44,180 nucleotides of DNA, taken from NCBI GenBank assembly GCA_035063885.1, contig JAPSFM010000033.1:1-44180 (forward strand). The letters run 5' to 3'. The notes below the pieces were generated by a model, which searched no databases, had not been told where the DNA came from, and saw only the letters and a list, made by a program, of their open reading frames with translations. Both the position numbers and the translations under genes were made by a program. Source of the stretch: CAADGY01 sp900696665 (GTDB lineage Bacteria; Acidobacteriota; Terriglobia; Bryobacterales; Bryobacteraceae). The first letter of the stretch is position 1. Each line of letters begins with the position of its first letter. Of the stretch, positions 1-8,286 are shown piece after piece.

Positions 1-363
1 GGTGAACACCGGGGCTTCATCTTCGGCGTCGTTCGAAATCGTGCCGCGCGTCTCGCCGTCCAGAACGGCCGGCGTCCGACGTTCATCAATAGCGTCGACG
101 ACCGAGTGCTGATGCGGAGTTCCTGCGCTGAGCCGCCCGCGCCGGCATTGGACCGCTCCATCGAGATGCAGATGGACGTGCGCAAGGTTGTGGCATCACT
201 TCCGGAGCACTTGCGTGAGGTTGCCGTGCTGCTCAGCCGGATGTCCGTGGCAGAGGTGAGGCGGGAGACGGGCAAGTCGCGGCCGCGGATCTATCAAATG
301 ATCGGTGAGATCCGGCAGGCCTTCCAGGAAGCGGGCCTGGCACCCAGCGGAGGTGCGCGATGA
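1..363 (+). CDS. C-terminal part of sigma-70-like / HTH phage protein (5' partial)
   Basis: The reading frame is open from the first base, so the N-terminus lies outside the window; 120 residues are visible. The part at about residues 65-115 (ASLPEHLREVAVLLSR, then SVAEVRRETGKSRPRIYQMI) has the look of sigma-70 region 4: a 'LP..LRE.a..L' helix followed by a helix-turn-helix. The upstream part (HRGFIFGVVRNRAAR) also resembles sigma-factor-like phage proteins. It probably binds DNA and may direct transcription of the phage genes. Its stop codon overlaps the start of the next gene (ATGA), so it is translationally coupled to the recombination operon. The family assignment is from pattern only; another small HTH regulator is possible. 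Confidence 0.55.
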   Translation, partial: GEHRGFIFGVVRNRAARLAVQNGRRPTFINSVDDRVLMRSSCAEPPAPALDRSIEMQMDVRKVVASLPEHLREVAVLLSRMSVAEVRRETGKSRPRIYQMIGEIRQAFQEAGLAPSGGAR

Positions 364-1382
364 GCGCCGCCGCGATGGTGACGACATATTCGATGTGGAG
401 CCTTTTCCGGAACTGCCGGAAGGCGGTCGATTGGCGCTATCTGCAGAACCTTGCGCCGATCGAGCGGGACCGCAACCTGCACTTCGGATCGCTGATCCAC
501 GAGTGCCTGGAGATGTGGCACCGGGATCGTGACCTCGCACGCGTGCTCGACCATATCGATCGTCAGTGCGCGGGCCGAGCGCAGGATGAGGATCAGCGGC
601 GCGACTGGCACTACGCAACCGCGATGATGCGCGGCTACGCGGATCGGTATGCCGTGGAGGAGTTCGAGGTTCTTGCGCTCGAGGAGACCTTCACGAACAT
701 GCCGATCGTGAATCCCGCCACGGGTGCTACCTCGCGCAGCTTCGTGCTGGCAGGCAAGGTGGATGGCATCGTTCGAATCGACGGCGACTACTACCTGCTC
801 GAACACAAGACAGCGGCGCAGCTTGGATCCGACTACCTGGAGAGGCTGTGGACCGATTTCCAAATCACGCTCTACGCCTGGTATCTCGAACAGCGCTTCG
901 GCTTCCAGATCACGGGGATCCTCTACAACATCCTGGTCAAGACGCGCCTACAGCAGAGTCAGGGCGAAACCGAGGAGGAGTACGAAGCGCGGCGGGCCGA
1001 GTTGCTGGCCAAGTCGAAAACCGGCAAGACCACCGCAAAGCGCAAGCTTCCCGAAACCGACGAGGAGTTCCAGCAGCGGCTGGCGGAAAAGTACGCCGAA
1101 CCCGGCATGTTCCACCGCGAGCGGCTCTATATCTCGCGCGACCGCTTCGCCGTCTTGCAGGCTGAGTTGTGGGAGCTGACGCAGTCGTTTCTCGAGGCCC
1201 GGCGCCGCGGCGCCTTCTACCAAAACACCAGCTTCTGCTTTAACTATCAGCGGCCTTGTCCCTACTTCGCGTTGTGCCGTTCGAACGGCAATCCCAACGT
1301 GATGGAGAACTTCTACCAGCGCGTTGAGCCTCACGAGGAACTCCGCGTATTGACCACAGGCGAAAACACGCCAGCTTTCTGA
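360..1382 (+). CDS. RecB/Cas4-like PD-(D/E)XK exonuclease with putative Fe-S cluster
   Basis: A 340-residue protein of the PDDEXK_1 (RecB/AddB/Cas4-like) nuclease type. Visible catalytic residues are D135 in GKVDG and E148-H-K150 in LLEHKT, the D...ExK arrangement of the superfamily. One cysteine near the N-terminus (C19, in FRNCRK) and three near the C-terminus (C293, C300, C306, in a CPYFALC context) match the four-cysteine iron-sulfur staple of Cas4 and AddB. A charged, Lys/Glu-rich stretch at about residues 195-240 looks like an insertion. The likely role is DNA end processing for phage recombination or replication. It overlaps the upstream gene by ATGA and precedes a Sak4-like ATPase by 9 bp, the usual partner of such nucleases in phage recombination operons. 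Confidence 0.82.
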   Translation: MSAAAMVTTYSMWSLFRNCRKAVDWRYLQNLAPIERDRNLHFGSLIHECLEMWHRDRDLARVLDHIDRQCAGRAQDEDQRRDWHYATAMMRGYADRYAVEEFEVLALEETFTNMPIVNPATGATSRSFVLAGKVDGIVRIDGDYYLLEHKTAAQLGSDYLERLWTDFQITLYAWYLEQRFGFQITGILYNILVKTRLQQSQGETEEEYEARRAELLAKSKTGKTTAKRKLPETDEEFQQRLAEKYAEPGMFHRERLYISRDRFAVLQAELWELTQSFLEARRRGAFYQNTSFCFNYQRPCPYFALCRSNGNPNVMENFYQRVEPHEELRVLTTGENTPAF

Positions 1383-1391
1383 GGGAAAATC

Positions 1392-2144
1392 ATGCCACTT
1401 CTACCAACAGCCAAGACACAACCAAAGCCCAACCTCGCGGATCTGACCGTGCTGGTTTACGGGCAAACGAAGATCGGCAAATCGACGTTCTGTTCGAATG
1501 CCGATGGCGCGCTGTTCCTCGCCACCGAGCCCGGCCTCAATGCGCTCGACGTGTATCAGGTCCCCATCCAGAGCTGGGACGATCTGCTCAACGCCTGCGC
1601 GGAAATCGGCGAGGGGAAGCACGCCTTCAAGACCATCGTCATCGACACGATCGACAACGCCTACAAGTTCTGCACGGAGTACATCCTGCGGAAGTTCAAG
1701 GTGGAGCACGAATCCGACCTCGCGTACGGAAAAGGCTACGCGATCGTCAACAACGAGTTCCAGAGAGTACTGACGAAGCTGGCGTTCCTGCCCTACGGGC
1801 TATTCCTCATCTCGCACGCCAAAGAGATCGAGGTGGAGACCCGGACCGGCAAGTACACCCGCATCGTGCCGACCTTGCCCGAGAAAGCCCGAAAGATCGT
1901 TCTGGGCATGGTGGACATGGTCCTCTTTTGCGACCTCGAGATGGTTACGGGCGAAGACGGAGCCCAGAGTGTACGCCGCGTGATCCGCACGAAGCCCAGC
2001 CTCTACTACGAAGCCGGCGATCGCACGGGGCGGCTCCCCGAGACCATCGACCTCGATTTCCGCAAGTTCATGGACGCCTTCAATACTGCCGTGGCCCCGC
2101 TGAAACCGGTTGCCGCAGCGAAGGCGCCAGCAGCGGCCAAGTAA
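1392..2144 (+). CDS. Sak4-like RecA-fold phage ATPase (AAA_24 type)
   Basis: A 250-residue P-loop protein. The Walker A motif is G24-Q-T-K-I-G-K-S-T32 and a Walker B-like TIVIDTID lies around residues 80-87; an ISHAKE segment around 142 resembles the sensor region. This matches the short RecA-like AAA_24 proteins of phages, including Sak4 single-strand annealing/recombination ATPases. It probably loads on single-stranded DNA together with the neighbouring DUF669 protein. The C-terminus is a low-complexity Ala/Pro/Lys tail. The start at 1392 follows a GAGGGAAA ribosome-binding region just behind the upstream stop. Functional assignment rests on family resemblance and on context among nucleases and helicases. 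Confidence 0.8.
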   Translation: MPLLPTAKTQPKPNLADLTVLVYGQTKIGKSTFCSNADGALFLATEPGLNALDVYQVPIQSWDDLLNACAEIGEGKHAFKTIVIDTIDNAYKFCTEYILRKFKVEHESDLAYGKGYAIVNNEFQRVLTKLAFLPYGLFLISHAKEIEVETRTGKYTRIVPTLPEKARKIVLGMVDMVLFCDLEMVTGEDGAQSVRRVIRTKPSLYYEAGDRTGRLPETIDLDFRKFMDAFNTAVAPLKPVAAAKAPAAAK

Positions 2145-2166
2145 GTTCCCGACAGGAGAAGAAACC

Positions 2167-2625
2167 ATGAGCAAACATTCGATTGATCTTTCGCAGTTCG
2201 ATGATGGATTCCGCAGCGAGCAGCCCGAAGAGCGAAGCGACTTCGAAAGCGTGCCTGACGGCAAGTACCAGGTCAACGTGGAGAAGGTCGAACTGACCGA
2301 GGCGCAGTCGACCGGAAACCCGATGATCAAGTGGACGCTCCGTGTCATCGCGCCGAAGTTCATCAACCGGCTGATGTGGCGGAACAGCGTGATCACCCAC
2401 AACACGCTGAAGTACGTCAAAACCGATCTGCACTTGTGCGGGCTTGACCTGGAACGGATCTCCGAATTGCCCAAACACCTGAGCAAACTGCTGGACGTCA
2501 AGCTCGAGGTCACCAAGCGCACCAAGGGCGACAACGAGAATATCTTCTTCAACCGCCGCATCGACACCAGCCGCGAGCCGGGCAAATTTCGCCAGGACGC
2601 CGGGGATGCCCTTGTCCCGTTCTGA
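2167..2625 (+). CDS. DUF669-like phage protein, probable ssDNA-associated partner of the Sak4-like ATPase
   Basis: A 152-residue protein starting MSKHSIDLSQFDD. The start at 2167 is chosen because it follows AGGAGAAG at a good spacing; an upstream in-frame start at 2110 would overlap the preceding gene. The region from FESVPDGKYQVNVEKVEL to PMIKWTLRVIAPKF is typical of DUF669 phage proteins, which sit beside AAA_24/Sak4 ATPases and RecD-like helicases. A beta-rich N-terminal half with a basic C-terminus fits an OB-like single-strand DNA-binding role, but that role is inferred. The 3' end overlaps the ERCC4 gene by 20 bp. Confidence 0.68.
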   Translation: MSKHSIDLSQFDDGFRSEQPEERSDFESVPDGKYQVNVEKVELTEAQSTGNPMIKWTLRVIAPKFINRLMWRNSVITHNTLKYVKTDLHLCGLDLERISELPKHLSKLLDVKLEVTKRTKGDNENIFFNRRIDTSREPGKFRQDAGDALVPF

Positions 2626-3061
2626 GGGACCAACGGCCACCATCGTCATCGACACCCGCGAACAGGAGCCATATTCGTTCGATACCCGGCTGGCGGCTGC
2701 CGTGCGGCGAGCACTGCCCGCCGGGGACTACTCCATCGAGGGCTTCGAAGGTGAGGTCGCTGTTGAGCGCAAGTCTCTCGACGATTTCGTCGGGACGGTA
2801 GTCCATGCCCGGGCTCGATTCCGCCGGGAGTTGCGAGTGCTGGCCGGTTACCGGGCGGCCTGTGTGGTGGTGGAGGCTGGTATCGCCGACGTGCTCCAGC
2901 AGCGCTATCGAGGCGACGCCCACCCGAATGCTGTCCTTGGCAGCGCTCTGTCGATCATCCTTGACTACCGCATCCCGGTGTTCTTCTGCGGCAATCGCCA
3001 GGCCGCTTGCCAGTTCACGCAGACATACCTGCTTGCGGCGCGAAGGAGGTGTGATCGATGA
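2606..3061 (+). CDS. ERCC4-domain (XPF/Mus81-type) nuclease
   Basis: A compact 151-residue protein containing the ERCC4 nuclease core: D16-T-R-E19 (VIDTREQ), G40-D41-Y, and E54-R-K-S with D59/D60 (VAVERKSLDD). These are the metal-binding residues of the XPF-family GDxnERKx3D motif. The helicase-like and helix-hairpin-helix parts of cellular XPF are absent, as in many phage-encoded single-domain versions. It probably cleaves branched or flapped DNA during phage replication or recombination. It overlaps the DUF669 gene upstream and shares an ATGA junction with the RecD-like helicase downstream, so the two are likely co-translated. Confidence 0.85.
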   Translation: MPLSRSEGPTATIVIDTREQEPYSFDTRLAAAVRRALPAGDYSIEGFEGEVAVERKSLDDFVGTVVHARARFRRELRVLAGYRAACVVVEAGIADVLQQRYRGDAHPNAVLGSALSIILDYRIPVFFCGNRQAACQFTQTYLLAARRRCDR

Positions 3062-5235
3062 CAGCAGACCGTACAAGCATCCGCGGCACCGTGGAGACAG
3101 TGTTCTATTCGGGGCCGACATTCAGCGCTGGGCGGCTTCGCACTTCTGAGGGCGAGGATGTGAAATTCGCGGGGCGGGTATTCGTGCGAACAAGCGATGC
3201 CGTCAGGTTGGAAGGGCGGTGGGTGAACCATCCGAAGTATGGCCGCCAGTTCGAAGCGGACTGGATGGGGCACGACCTGGAGATGGACCCCGAGGGGCTG
3301 GCCAACTTCCTCGCCAATCACCCTGACGTGAAGGGCATCGGACCCGCGAAAGCGCGGCTGATCGCGGACCGGTTCGGCCGAGAGTTCGACAAAGCAATCC
3401 GCCACCGGCCAGACGAGATTGCCGCCACCGCAAAGGTTCCAGTCGAGACCGCGATGGAACTGCAGCGGATCTGGATCGCCAACAGCGAATTCAACACCGC
3501 GATGGCGTACCTCGCGGCCTTCGGACTGACCCACCACCAAGTCACGACTCTCGTCGGAAAGTTCGGCAGCCAGGTCGTGCCGATCTTGGAGACCGATCCG
3601 TATGTCCTGGTGCGCGAGATTCAGGGGTTTGGGTTCAAGCGCGTCGATAAGATCGCAAGGAAGCTCGGAACGCCGAAAGACCTCCCTTCCCGTATCCGCG
3701 CGGGATTGCACTACTGCGTTCTGGATTCTCTGGACAGTGGTGACTGCTGGGTCGAGCACGAGGATCTTCTCGACCGTGCCAATACGCTGCTGGTCATGGA
3801 CACTCTCGACAGCCGTGAGGTGATCGAGGTTCACTTGGAGGCGCTGATCGCGAAAGGGCGCCTGATCTCGCAGGCCTTTGAGCGGCTCGTGGTTGCCGAT
3901 CCCGAGATCCATCGCATGGAAGCGGAACTCGCCGTCATCCTCCAGGCGGGTACGGCAGAGAGCCCGCACGCGGTAGCCAATGTCGATCGCTTGCTCGATG
4001 CTGAGGGCGGTGAGCTTAATGCCGAGCAGCGTCAGGCTGTGAGGAACGCACTGACGTACGCCCTCTCGTTGATGGCCGGCGGCGCGGGCAGCGGGAAAAC
4101 CTATGCCGTTTCCACAATTGCCTCGATCGCCGAACGCCTGGAACGGAAGGTTGTTCTGGCGGCTCCGACGGGCAAGGCGGCCAAGCGGCTGGAAGAGGTC
4201 GTTGGTATTGAGGCGAGCACGATCCACCGCCTCCTGGGCTTCAATGGCCACACCTATGCGAGAGATGCGCTCAACCCCGTCGAGGCCGACATCCTCGTCA
4301 TCGACGAAGTTTCCATGGTGGATGTTCCGCTCGCCTGGCGGCTGTTCCAAGCGATCGACCGCTCGCGGACTGCGGTCGTGTTGGTCGGTGACCATAACCA
4401 ACTGCCACCGGTAGGGCCGGGGAATTTGCTCAGGGATCTGGTCCGTTCGGCGGCAATTCCAACAACCATCCTGACTCGAATCATCCGCCAGGCGGGGGTA
4501 TTGAAGGAGAACTCCACCGCGATCCTCGCTGGTGAGGTCCGGCCGACGTCGGATGTGCAGGTGGGTGCGCGCCGCCCTTGGTATGTCATCGACAAGTTCT
4601 CCGATCGGGAAGACGTCCGCAGAATACTGCTCCTGTTGTTCGACGAGGTGTTGAGCGACCGGCTCGGATACGATCTGATCCGCGACGTCCAGGTACTGAC
4701 GCCAACGCACAAGGGTCCGCTCGGCACGGCGGAGTTGAACGTAGCCCTGCAACAGCTTTTGCAGAAGCGGCTGTATGGGCTCAACGTTCCGCCGGTCGAT
4801 ACCAACCGTCGGCCGCCGCTCTACGCCGGCGACAAGGTCATTCAGACGAAGAACGACTACGAGTTGGGCGTAATGAATGGCGCTATGGGTGTCGTGCTTG
4901 AGGTCCGATCCGATGGTTCGCTGTCGATCGACTTCGATGGCAGACCGGTGGAAATCGATGCCGGGTCCGATGCCATCGGAAACATCCACCTCGCTTACGC
5001 GACGTCGATCCACAAAGTGCAGGGATCGGAGTTCCCGTGTGCAGTCGTGATCGCCCACAAATCGCACTCCTTCATGCACCATCGCAACCTGCTGTACACC
5101 GCAGTGACCCGTGCGAAGGAGTCGGTGATCATCCTGGGCGACCGGTGGGGCATTGACAATTGCGCTAACAAGCGGCAGGTGGACCGGCGGAACACCTTCC
5201 TTTCTTTCCTGCTCGAGGGGGATCGTGGCCAATGA
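3058..5235 (+). CDS. RecD2-like SF1B DNA helicase
   Basis: A 725-residue superfamily 1B helicase. The N-terminal part contains a helix-hairpin-helix-like segment (VKGIGPAKARLIADRFG, about residue 90), as in RecD2. Motor motifs are G341-GAGSGK-T348 (Walker A), VIDEVSMVD around 414 (Walker B), GDHNQLPPVGPG (motif III), LTRIIRQ (motif IV), ATSIHKVQGSEF (motif V) and YTAVTRAK (motif VI). It should move 5'-3' along single-stranded DNA. The gene overlaps its neighbours at both ends by 4 bp, placing it in the recombination operon with the ERCC4 nuclease and primase-helicase. Length is close to that of standard RecD2 (about 700-750 residues). Confidence 0.93.
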   Translation: MTADRTSIRGTVETVFYSGPTFSAGRLRTSEGEDVKFAGRVFVRTSDAVRLEGRWVNHPKYGRQFEADWMGHDLEMDPEGLANFLANHPDVKGIGPAKARLIADRFGREFDKAIRHRPDEIAATAKVPVETAMELQRIWIANSEFNTAMAYLAAFGLTHHQVTTLVGKFGSQVVPILETDPYVLVREIQGFGFKRVDKIARKLGTPKDLPSRIRAGLHYCVLDSLDSGDCWVEHEDLLDRANTLLVMDTLDSREVIEVHLEALIAKGRLISQAFERLVVADPEIHRMEAELAVILQAGTAESPHAVANVDRLLDAEGGELNAEQRQAVRNALTYALSLMAGGAGSGKTYAVSTIASIAERLERKVVLAAPTGKAAKRLEEVVGIEASTIHRLLGFNGHTYARDALNPVEADILVIDEVSMVDVPLAWRLFQAIDRSRTAVVLVGDHNQLPPVGPGNLLRDLVRSAAIPTTILTRIIRQAGVLKENSTAILAGEVRPTSDVQVGARRPWYVIDKFSDREDVRRILLLLFDEVLSDRLGYDLIRDVQVLTPTHKGPLGTAELNVALQQLLQKRLYGLNVPPVDTNRRPPLYAGDKVIQTKNDYELGVMNGAMGVVLEVRSDGSLSIDFDGRPVEIDAGSDAIGNIHLAYATSIHKVQGSEFPCAVVIAHKSHSFMHHRNLLYTAVTRAKESVIILGDRWGIDNCANKRQVDRRNTFLSFLLEGDRGQ

Positions 5236-7976
5236 GTGCGCCTGTGGAGGTGCAAGAGTATTACCGGCGGCTGACCGATGTCGATATCGGCGAACTGGCG
5301 CGTGAACTGCTCGGCGGCCGGATCCTGCAGGAGTCCGACCGGACGCTTTTCTGCGACTGCCCGAACCACCGCAGCCAGTCACAGCGTTCGTTGCACATCA
5401 TGCTCGACAGGCAGGGCTGGTATTGTTTCGGCTGCGGTGTGGGCGGCGACGTACTCCAGCTTATCGAGTTCATCCGGTTCGGTGTCGTCACGCGCGGCCG
5501 ATCGGGAGCGATGCCGGAATCGCACCGGCAGGCCCGCGACTTTCTCGCCGAACGCGTCGGGCTTCCCTCCCTGTCTCGCCTCGGCCGCAACGCTGAGGAG
5601 ATCTCAGAGATCGAGGAGGAACATCGCCTCAGCCTTCGGGTGCGCGAAGCGTTGACGGCATTGGCCGACTGCTATCACCAACGGTTGATCGGGAACACCG
5701 AAGTGCTCGGCTGGTTTCAATCGAAGTACGGCATTGGATCCGAAACCATCGCAAGGCTGAGAGTTGGTTTTGCAGACAACGCGGAACCCAGTGCCGCGCG
5801 CGTCCTGCAAGAAGGGCCCGGTGCTTTCAGCCTGCGGGAACTGACCGCCACTTCGGCATTCCGGCCAACGGCGCAGGACGGTATCGTTCCTTTCTTTGAG
5901 GGACGAATTGTGTTTCCGTACTGGAGCCGCGGGCACGTCGTTTTCATGATCGCGCGTCGGACGCCATGGACACCGGAGTTCGAGTGGGAGAAGTCCAAGT
6001 ACAAGAAGCTGGCGGTTCGCAACGATCGAAACAACAGCCATGTAGCACCGTGCATTCGGAACGACGTTCTGTATAACGAGGACGTGTTGGTCACGCGCCC
6101 AGAACGGGTCGTCATTACCGAGGGTGTGACCGATTGCATTTCCCTGATGGAGAAGGGCTTCCCGGCGGTATCGCCCGTCACCGTGCAGATCCGCGACGCT
6201 GACTGGGATCGCCTTCTCCCGAAACTCGCCGGCGTGAAGACCGTGTTCATCTGCCAGGACAACGAGGTCTCGCAGGCGGGTACACAAGGCGCGCTGAAGA
6301 CGGCGCGCATCCTTGCCGAACACGGTATCGCAACTCGCGTGGCCATCTTGCCGTTGGGGGACAAGCAACTCGCCGCACGCCAGGCATTGGCCTCGGCGCC
6401 GGCTGATAGCCCCGAGGCGCAGCGGCTATTGGCGGAGGCGAAGATCGACGTCAACGAGTACTTTGCTTCGGGAAAGTCCGCATCGGATTTCGAGCAGATC
6501 CTTGCCGCCGCGCAGACACCCCTCGAGTCAGCCATCTCGAAACTCTCTCCGGATACGCCGGACGCGGAACTTGCGAAGACGCTGGGCCCGGTGCTCGTCG
6601 AGGTGAAGCAACTCGATCCAATCGAACAGCCGCGCCACCTCAAGCTCATTCAAGAAAAGTGCGGGAAGGACCGTGTTCCGATTTCGGCATTGCGGCAGCA
6701 GATGAAGGTGGTCCGGATCGACAGTCCACGAGGGAGCCGATCGCGCCAGCAAGCCGCTGCAGCCGCCAAGCCGGGCGTACAGTCATGGCGCGATTCGCTG
6801 CTGCTGAACCTGAACGGGACCGTGAAGCCAGTGCTCGCCAACGCAATAACGGCACTTCGCGGTGCGCCCGAGTGGTCGGGCGTCCTCGCCTACAATGAGT
6901 TCGCCCACTTCACCGTCATTCAGAAGCCTGCGCCATGGATGACGCCAGACGCGAGTTTGCCGGTGGATTGGTGCCCGAATGACGACATTCTGGCGACCGA
7001 TTGGCTGCACCACCAGGGCATCTACGTGTCGGTGGAAAGTGCGGCGCAGGCGGTGGAGTCCGTCGCGCGAGAGCGGCTTTTCCATCCGGTCCGCGAGTAT
7101 CTCAAGAGTCTTGTCTGGGACGGTAAACCGCGGCTTCATCTTTGGCTGTCGGACTACCTGGGAGTTCCGCAGTCGCCCTATGCTGCGGCGGTCGGATCCA
7201 GGTGGATGATCTCAGCGGTGGCCCGCGTGTTCGAGCCGGGATGCAAGGCGGACTGCTGTCTGATCCTGGAAGGCGAACAGGGCATCCGGAAGTCCACCGC
7301 CCTGCGCATCCTTGCCCAGCCGTGGTTCACCGACGAGATCGCCGACATCGGCTCGAAGGATGCCGCGCTGCAGACCCGGGGTGTCTGGGTGATAGAGATC
7401 GCGGAGTTGGACTCGTTGTCCCGCGCCGACATCGGCAAGATCAAGGCATTCATGAGTCGCGGCGCCGATCGCTTTCGTCCTCCCTACGGAAAGCGGCCGA
7501 TCGAGTCACCGCGCCAGTGCGTTTTCGCCGGCAGCGTGAATCATGCGGCCTACCTGCGGGACGAAACCGGTGGGCGTCGCTTCTGGCCGGTCGAATGCAA
7601 AGCGCCGGTGATCGATGTCGACTCGCTCGCGGAGAACCGGGATCAGCTTTGGGCTGAGGCGACATCGCTGTACTTCGACGGGAAGCCGTGGTGGCTCGAT
7701 TCGGTGGCTCTCAACCGCGAAGCGGCTCAGGAGCAGGCCGAGCGGTACGAAGGCGACCCATGGGACGAACTGATCCTCGAGTGGGCGGCCGAGCGGGAGT
7801 CGGTGTCGATCGCTGATGTTCTCACCATGTGTCTCGAAAAGAAGAAGGACGCCTGGACGCAGTGGGATCGAAACCGGGTCGCGCGCTGCCTGCGGGCGAA
7901 CGGTTGGACTCGCTTCAATGCCGGATCTCGCGGCGCAAGAGAGTGGCGTTACCGGCGGCCGACATTCGCGGAGTGA
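5232..7976 (+). CDS. Primase-helicase: CHC2 zinc finger, Toprim and VapE/virulence-associated E domain
   Basis: A 914-residue multidomain replication protein. Residues 43-68 carry a CHC2 zinc finger (C43-P-N-H46 ... C65-F-G-C68). A Toprim domain covers about residues 290-375 (VVITEGVTDC with the acidic E, then FICQDNE). The C-terminal third, from about 630, is a VapE-like P-loop helicase: LEGEQGIRKST near 677-687, VWVIEIAELDSL as Walker B, and NHAAYLRDETGGRRFWPVE as the arginine-rich motif of this family. In the Walker A, arginine replaces the usual glycine before the lysine. It likely primes and unwinds phage DNA. It overlaps recD2 by 4 bp and ends just before a dense repeat cluster that may be its origin. 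Confidence 0.9.
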   Translation: MSAPVEVQEYYRRLTDVDIGELARELLGGRILQESDRTLFCDCPNHRSQSQRSLHIMLDRQGWYCFGCGVGGDVLQLIEFIRFGVVTRGRSGAMPESHRQARDFLAERVGLPSLSRLGRNAEEISEIEEEHRLSLRVREALTALADCYHQRLIGNTEVLGWFQSKYGIGSETIARLRVGFADNAEPSAARVLQEGPGAFSLRELTATSAFRPTAQDGIVPFFEGRIVFPYWSRGHVVFMIARRTPWTPEFEWEKSKYKKLAVRNDRNNSHVAPCIRNDVLYNEDVLVTRPERVVITEGVTDCISLMEKGFPAVSPVTVQIRDADWDRLLPKLAGVKTVFICQDNEVSQAGTQGALKTARILAEHGIATRVAILPLGDKQLAARQALASAPADSPEAQRLLAEAKIDVNEYFASGKSASDFEQILAAAQTPLESAISKLSPDTPDAELAKTLGPVLVEVKQLDPIEQPRHLKLIQEKCGKDRVPISALRQQMKVVRIDSPRGSRSRQQAAAAAKPGVQSWRDSLLLNLNGTVKPVLANAITALRGAPEWSGVLAYNEFAHFTVIQKPAPWMTPDASLPVDWCPNDDILATDWLHHQGIYVSVESAAQAVESVARERLFHPVREYLKSLVWDGKPRLHLWLSDYLGVPQSPYAAAVGSRWMISAVARVFEPGCKADCCLILEGEQGIRKSTALRILAQPWFTDEIADIGSKDAALQTRGVWVIEIAELDSLSRADIGKIKAFMSRGADRFRPPYGKRPIESPRQCVFAGSVNHAAYLRDETGGRRFWPVECKAPVIDVDSLAENRDQLWAEATSLYFDGKPWWLDSVALNREAAQEQAERYEGDPWDELILEWAAERESVSIADVLTMCLEKKKDAWTQWDRNRVARCLRANGWTRFNAGSRGAREWRYRRPTFAE

Positions 7977-7980
7977 AGGC

Positions 7981-8286
7981 GTGTTCCAGTCTCACCCCGT
8001 GTTCCAGTCGGTGTTCCAGTCTCGTGTTCCAGTCTAAGTGCCTTGTTTTCAAGGCGGTGTTCCAGTGTTCCAGTCATTCATCGCGTGCGCACGCGAGAGA
8101 GGAATTGAAATGCATAGCTCCACTACCAGGGTCGACGCACACACTTCAGATTTTTATGGAAAGAGTACAGAACCCGCGTGCGCGACTGGAACACTGGAAC
8201 ACGGGCCGGCAAGCTGTTTGATGTCAAAGACTTCCGGTGTTCCAGTAGAGTCCGGCGCTGATTCTGAGAGTGGAACACTGGAACAC
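7981..8286. repeat. Iteron-like cluster of GTGTTCCAGT repeats in both orientations
   Basis: Exact copies of GTGTTCCAGT lie on the plus strand at 7981, 7999, 8011, 8024, 8057, 8065 (overlapping the previous copy) and 8237. Minus-strand copies (ACTGGAACAC) lie at 8185-8194, 8193-8202 and 8277-8286, with a one-base variant at 8269-8278. Start-to-start distances on the left are 18, 12, 13, 33 and 8 bp. The cluster lies directly behind the primase-helicase gene and runs into the 5' end of the next gene. Such multi-copy clusters are typical of replication-initiator or repressor binding sites. The spacing is too irregular for a CRISPR array. Function is inferred. Confidence 0.75.
8041..8054. other. 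Small perfect hairpin inside the repeat cluster
   Basis: CCTTG-TTTT-CAAGG forms a 5-bp stem with a four-T loop. It lies between the fourth and fifth repeat copies, downstream of the primase stop. It could be part of an origin structure or a weak transcription attenuator; no T-run follows it, so a normal terminator is unlikely. Confidence 0.35.

Noticed and set aside
2965..5382. An 805-codon open frame on the minus strand opposite the RecD-like helicase gene
   Set aside because: It is fully covered by a clear helicase on the plus strand with all motifs. Long antisense frames are expected in GC-rich codon usage, and the translated sequence is Arg/His-rich without recognisable domains.
7981..8286. 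CRISPR array interpretation of the repeat cluster
   Set aside because: The repeats are only 10 bp, occur in both orientations, overlap in places and have irregular 0-33 bp spacing; no uniform spacers exist.
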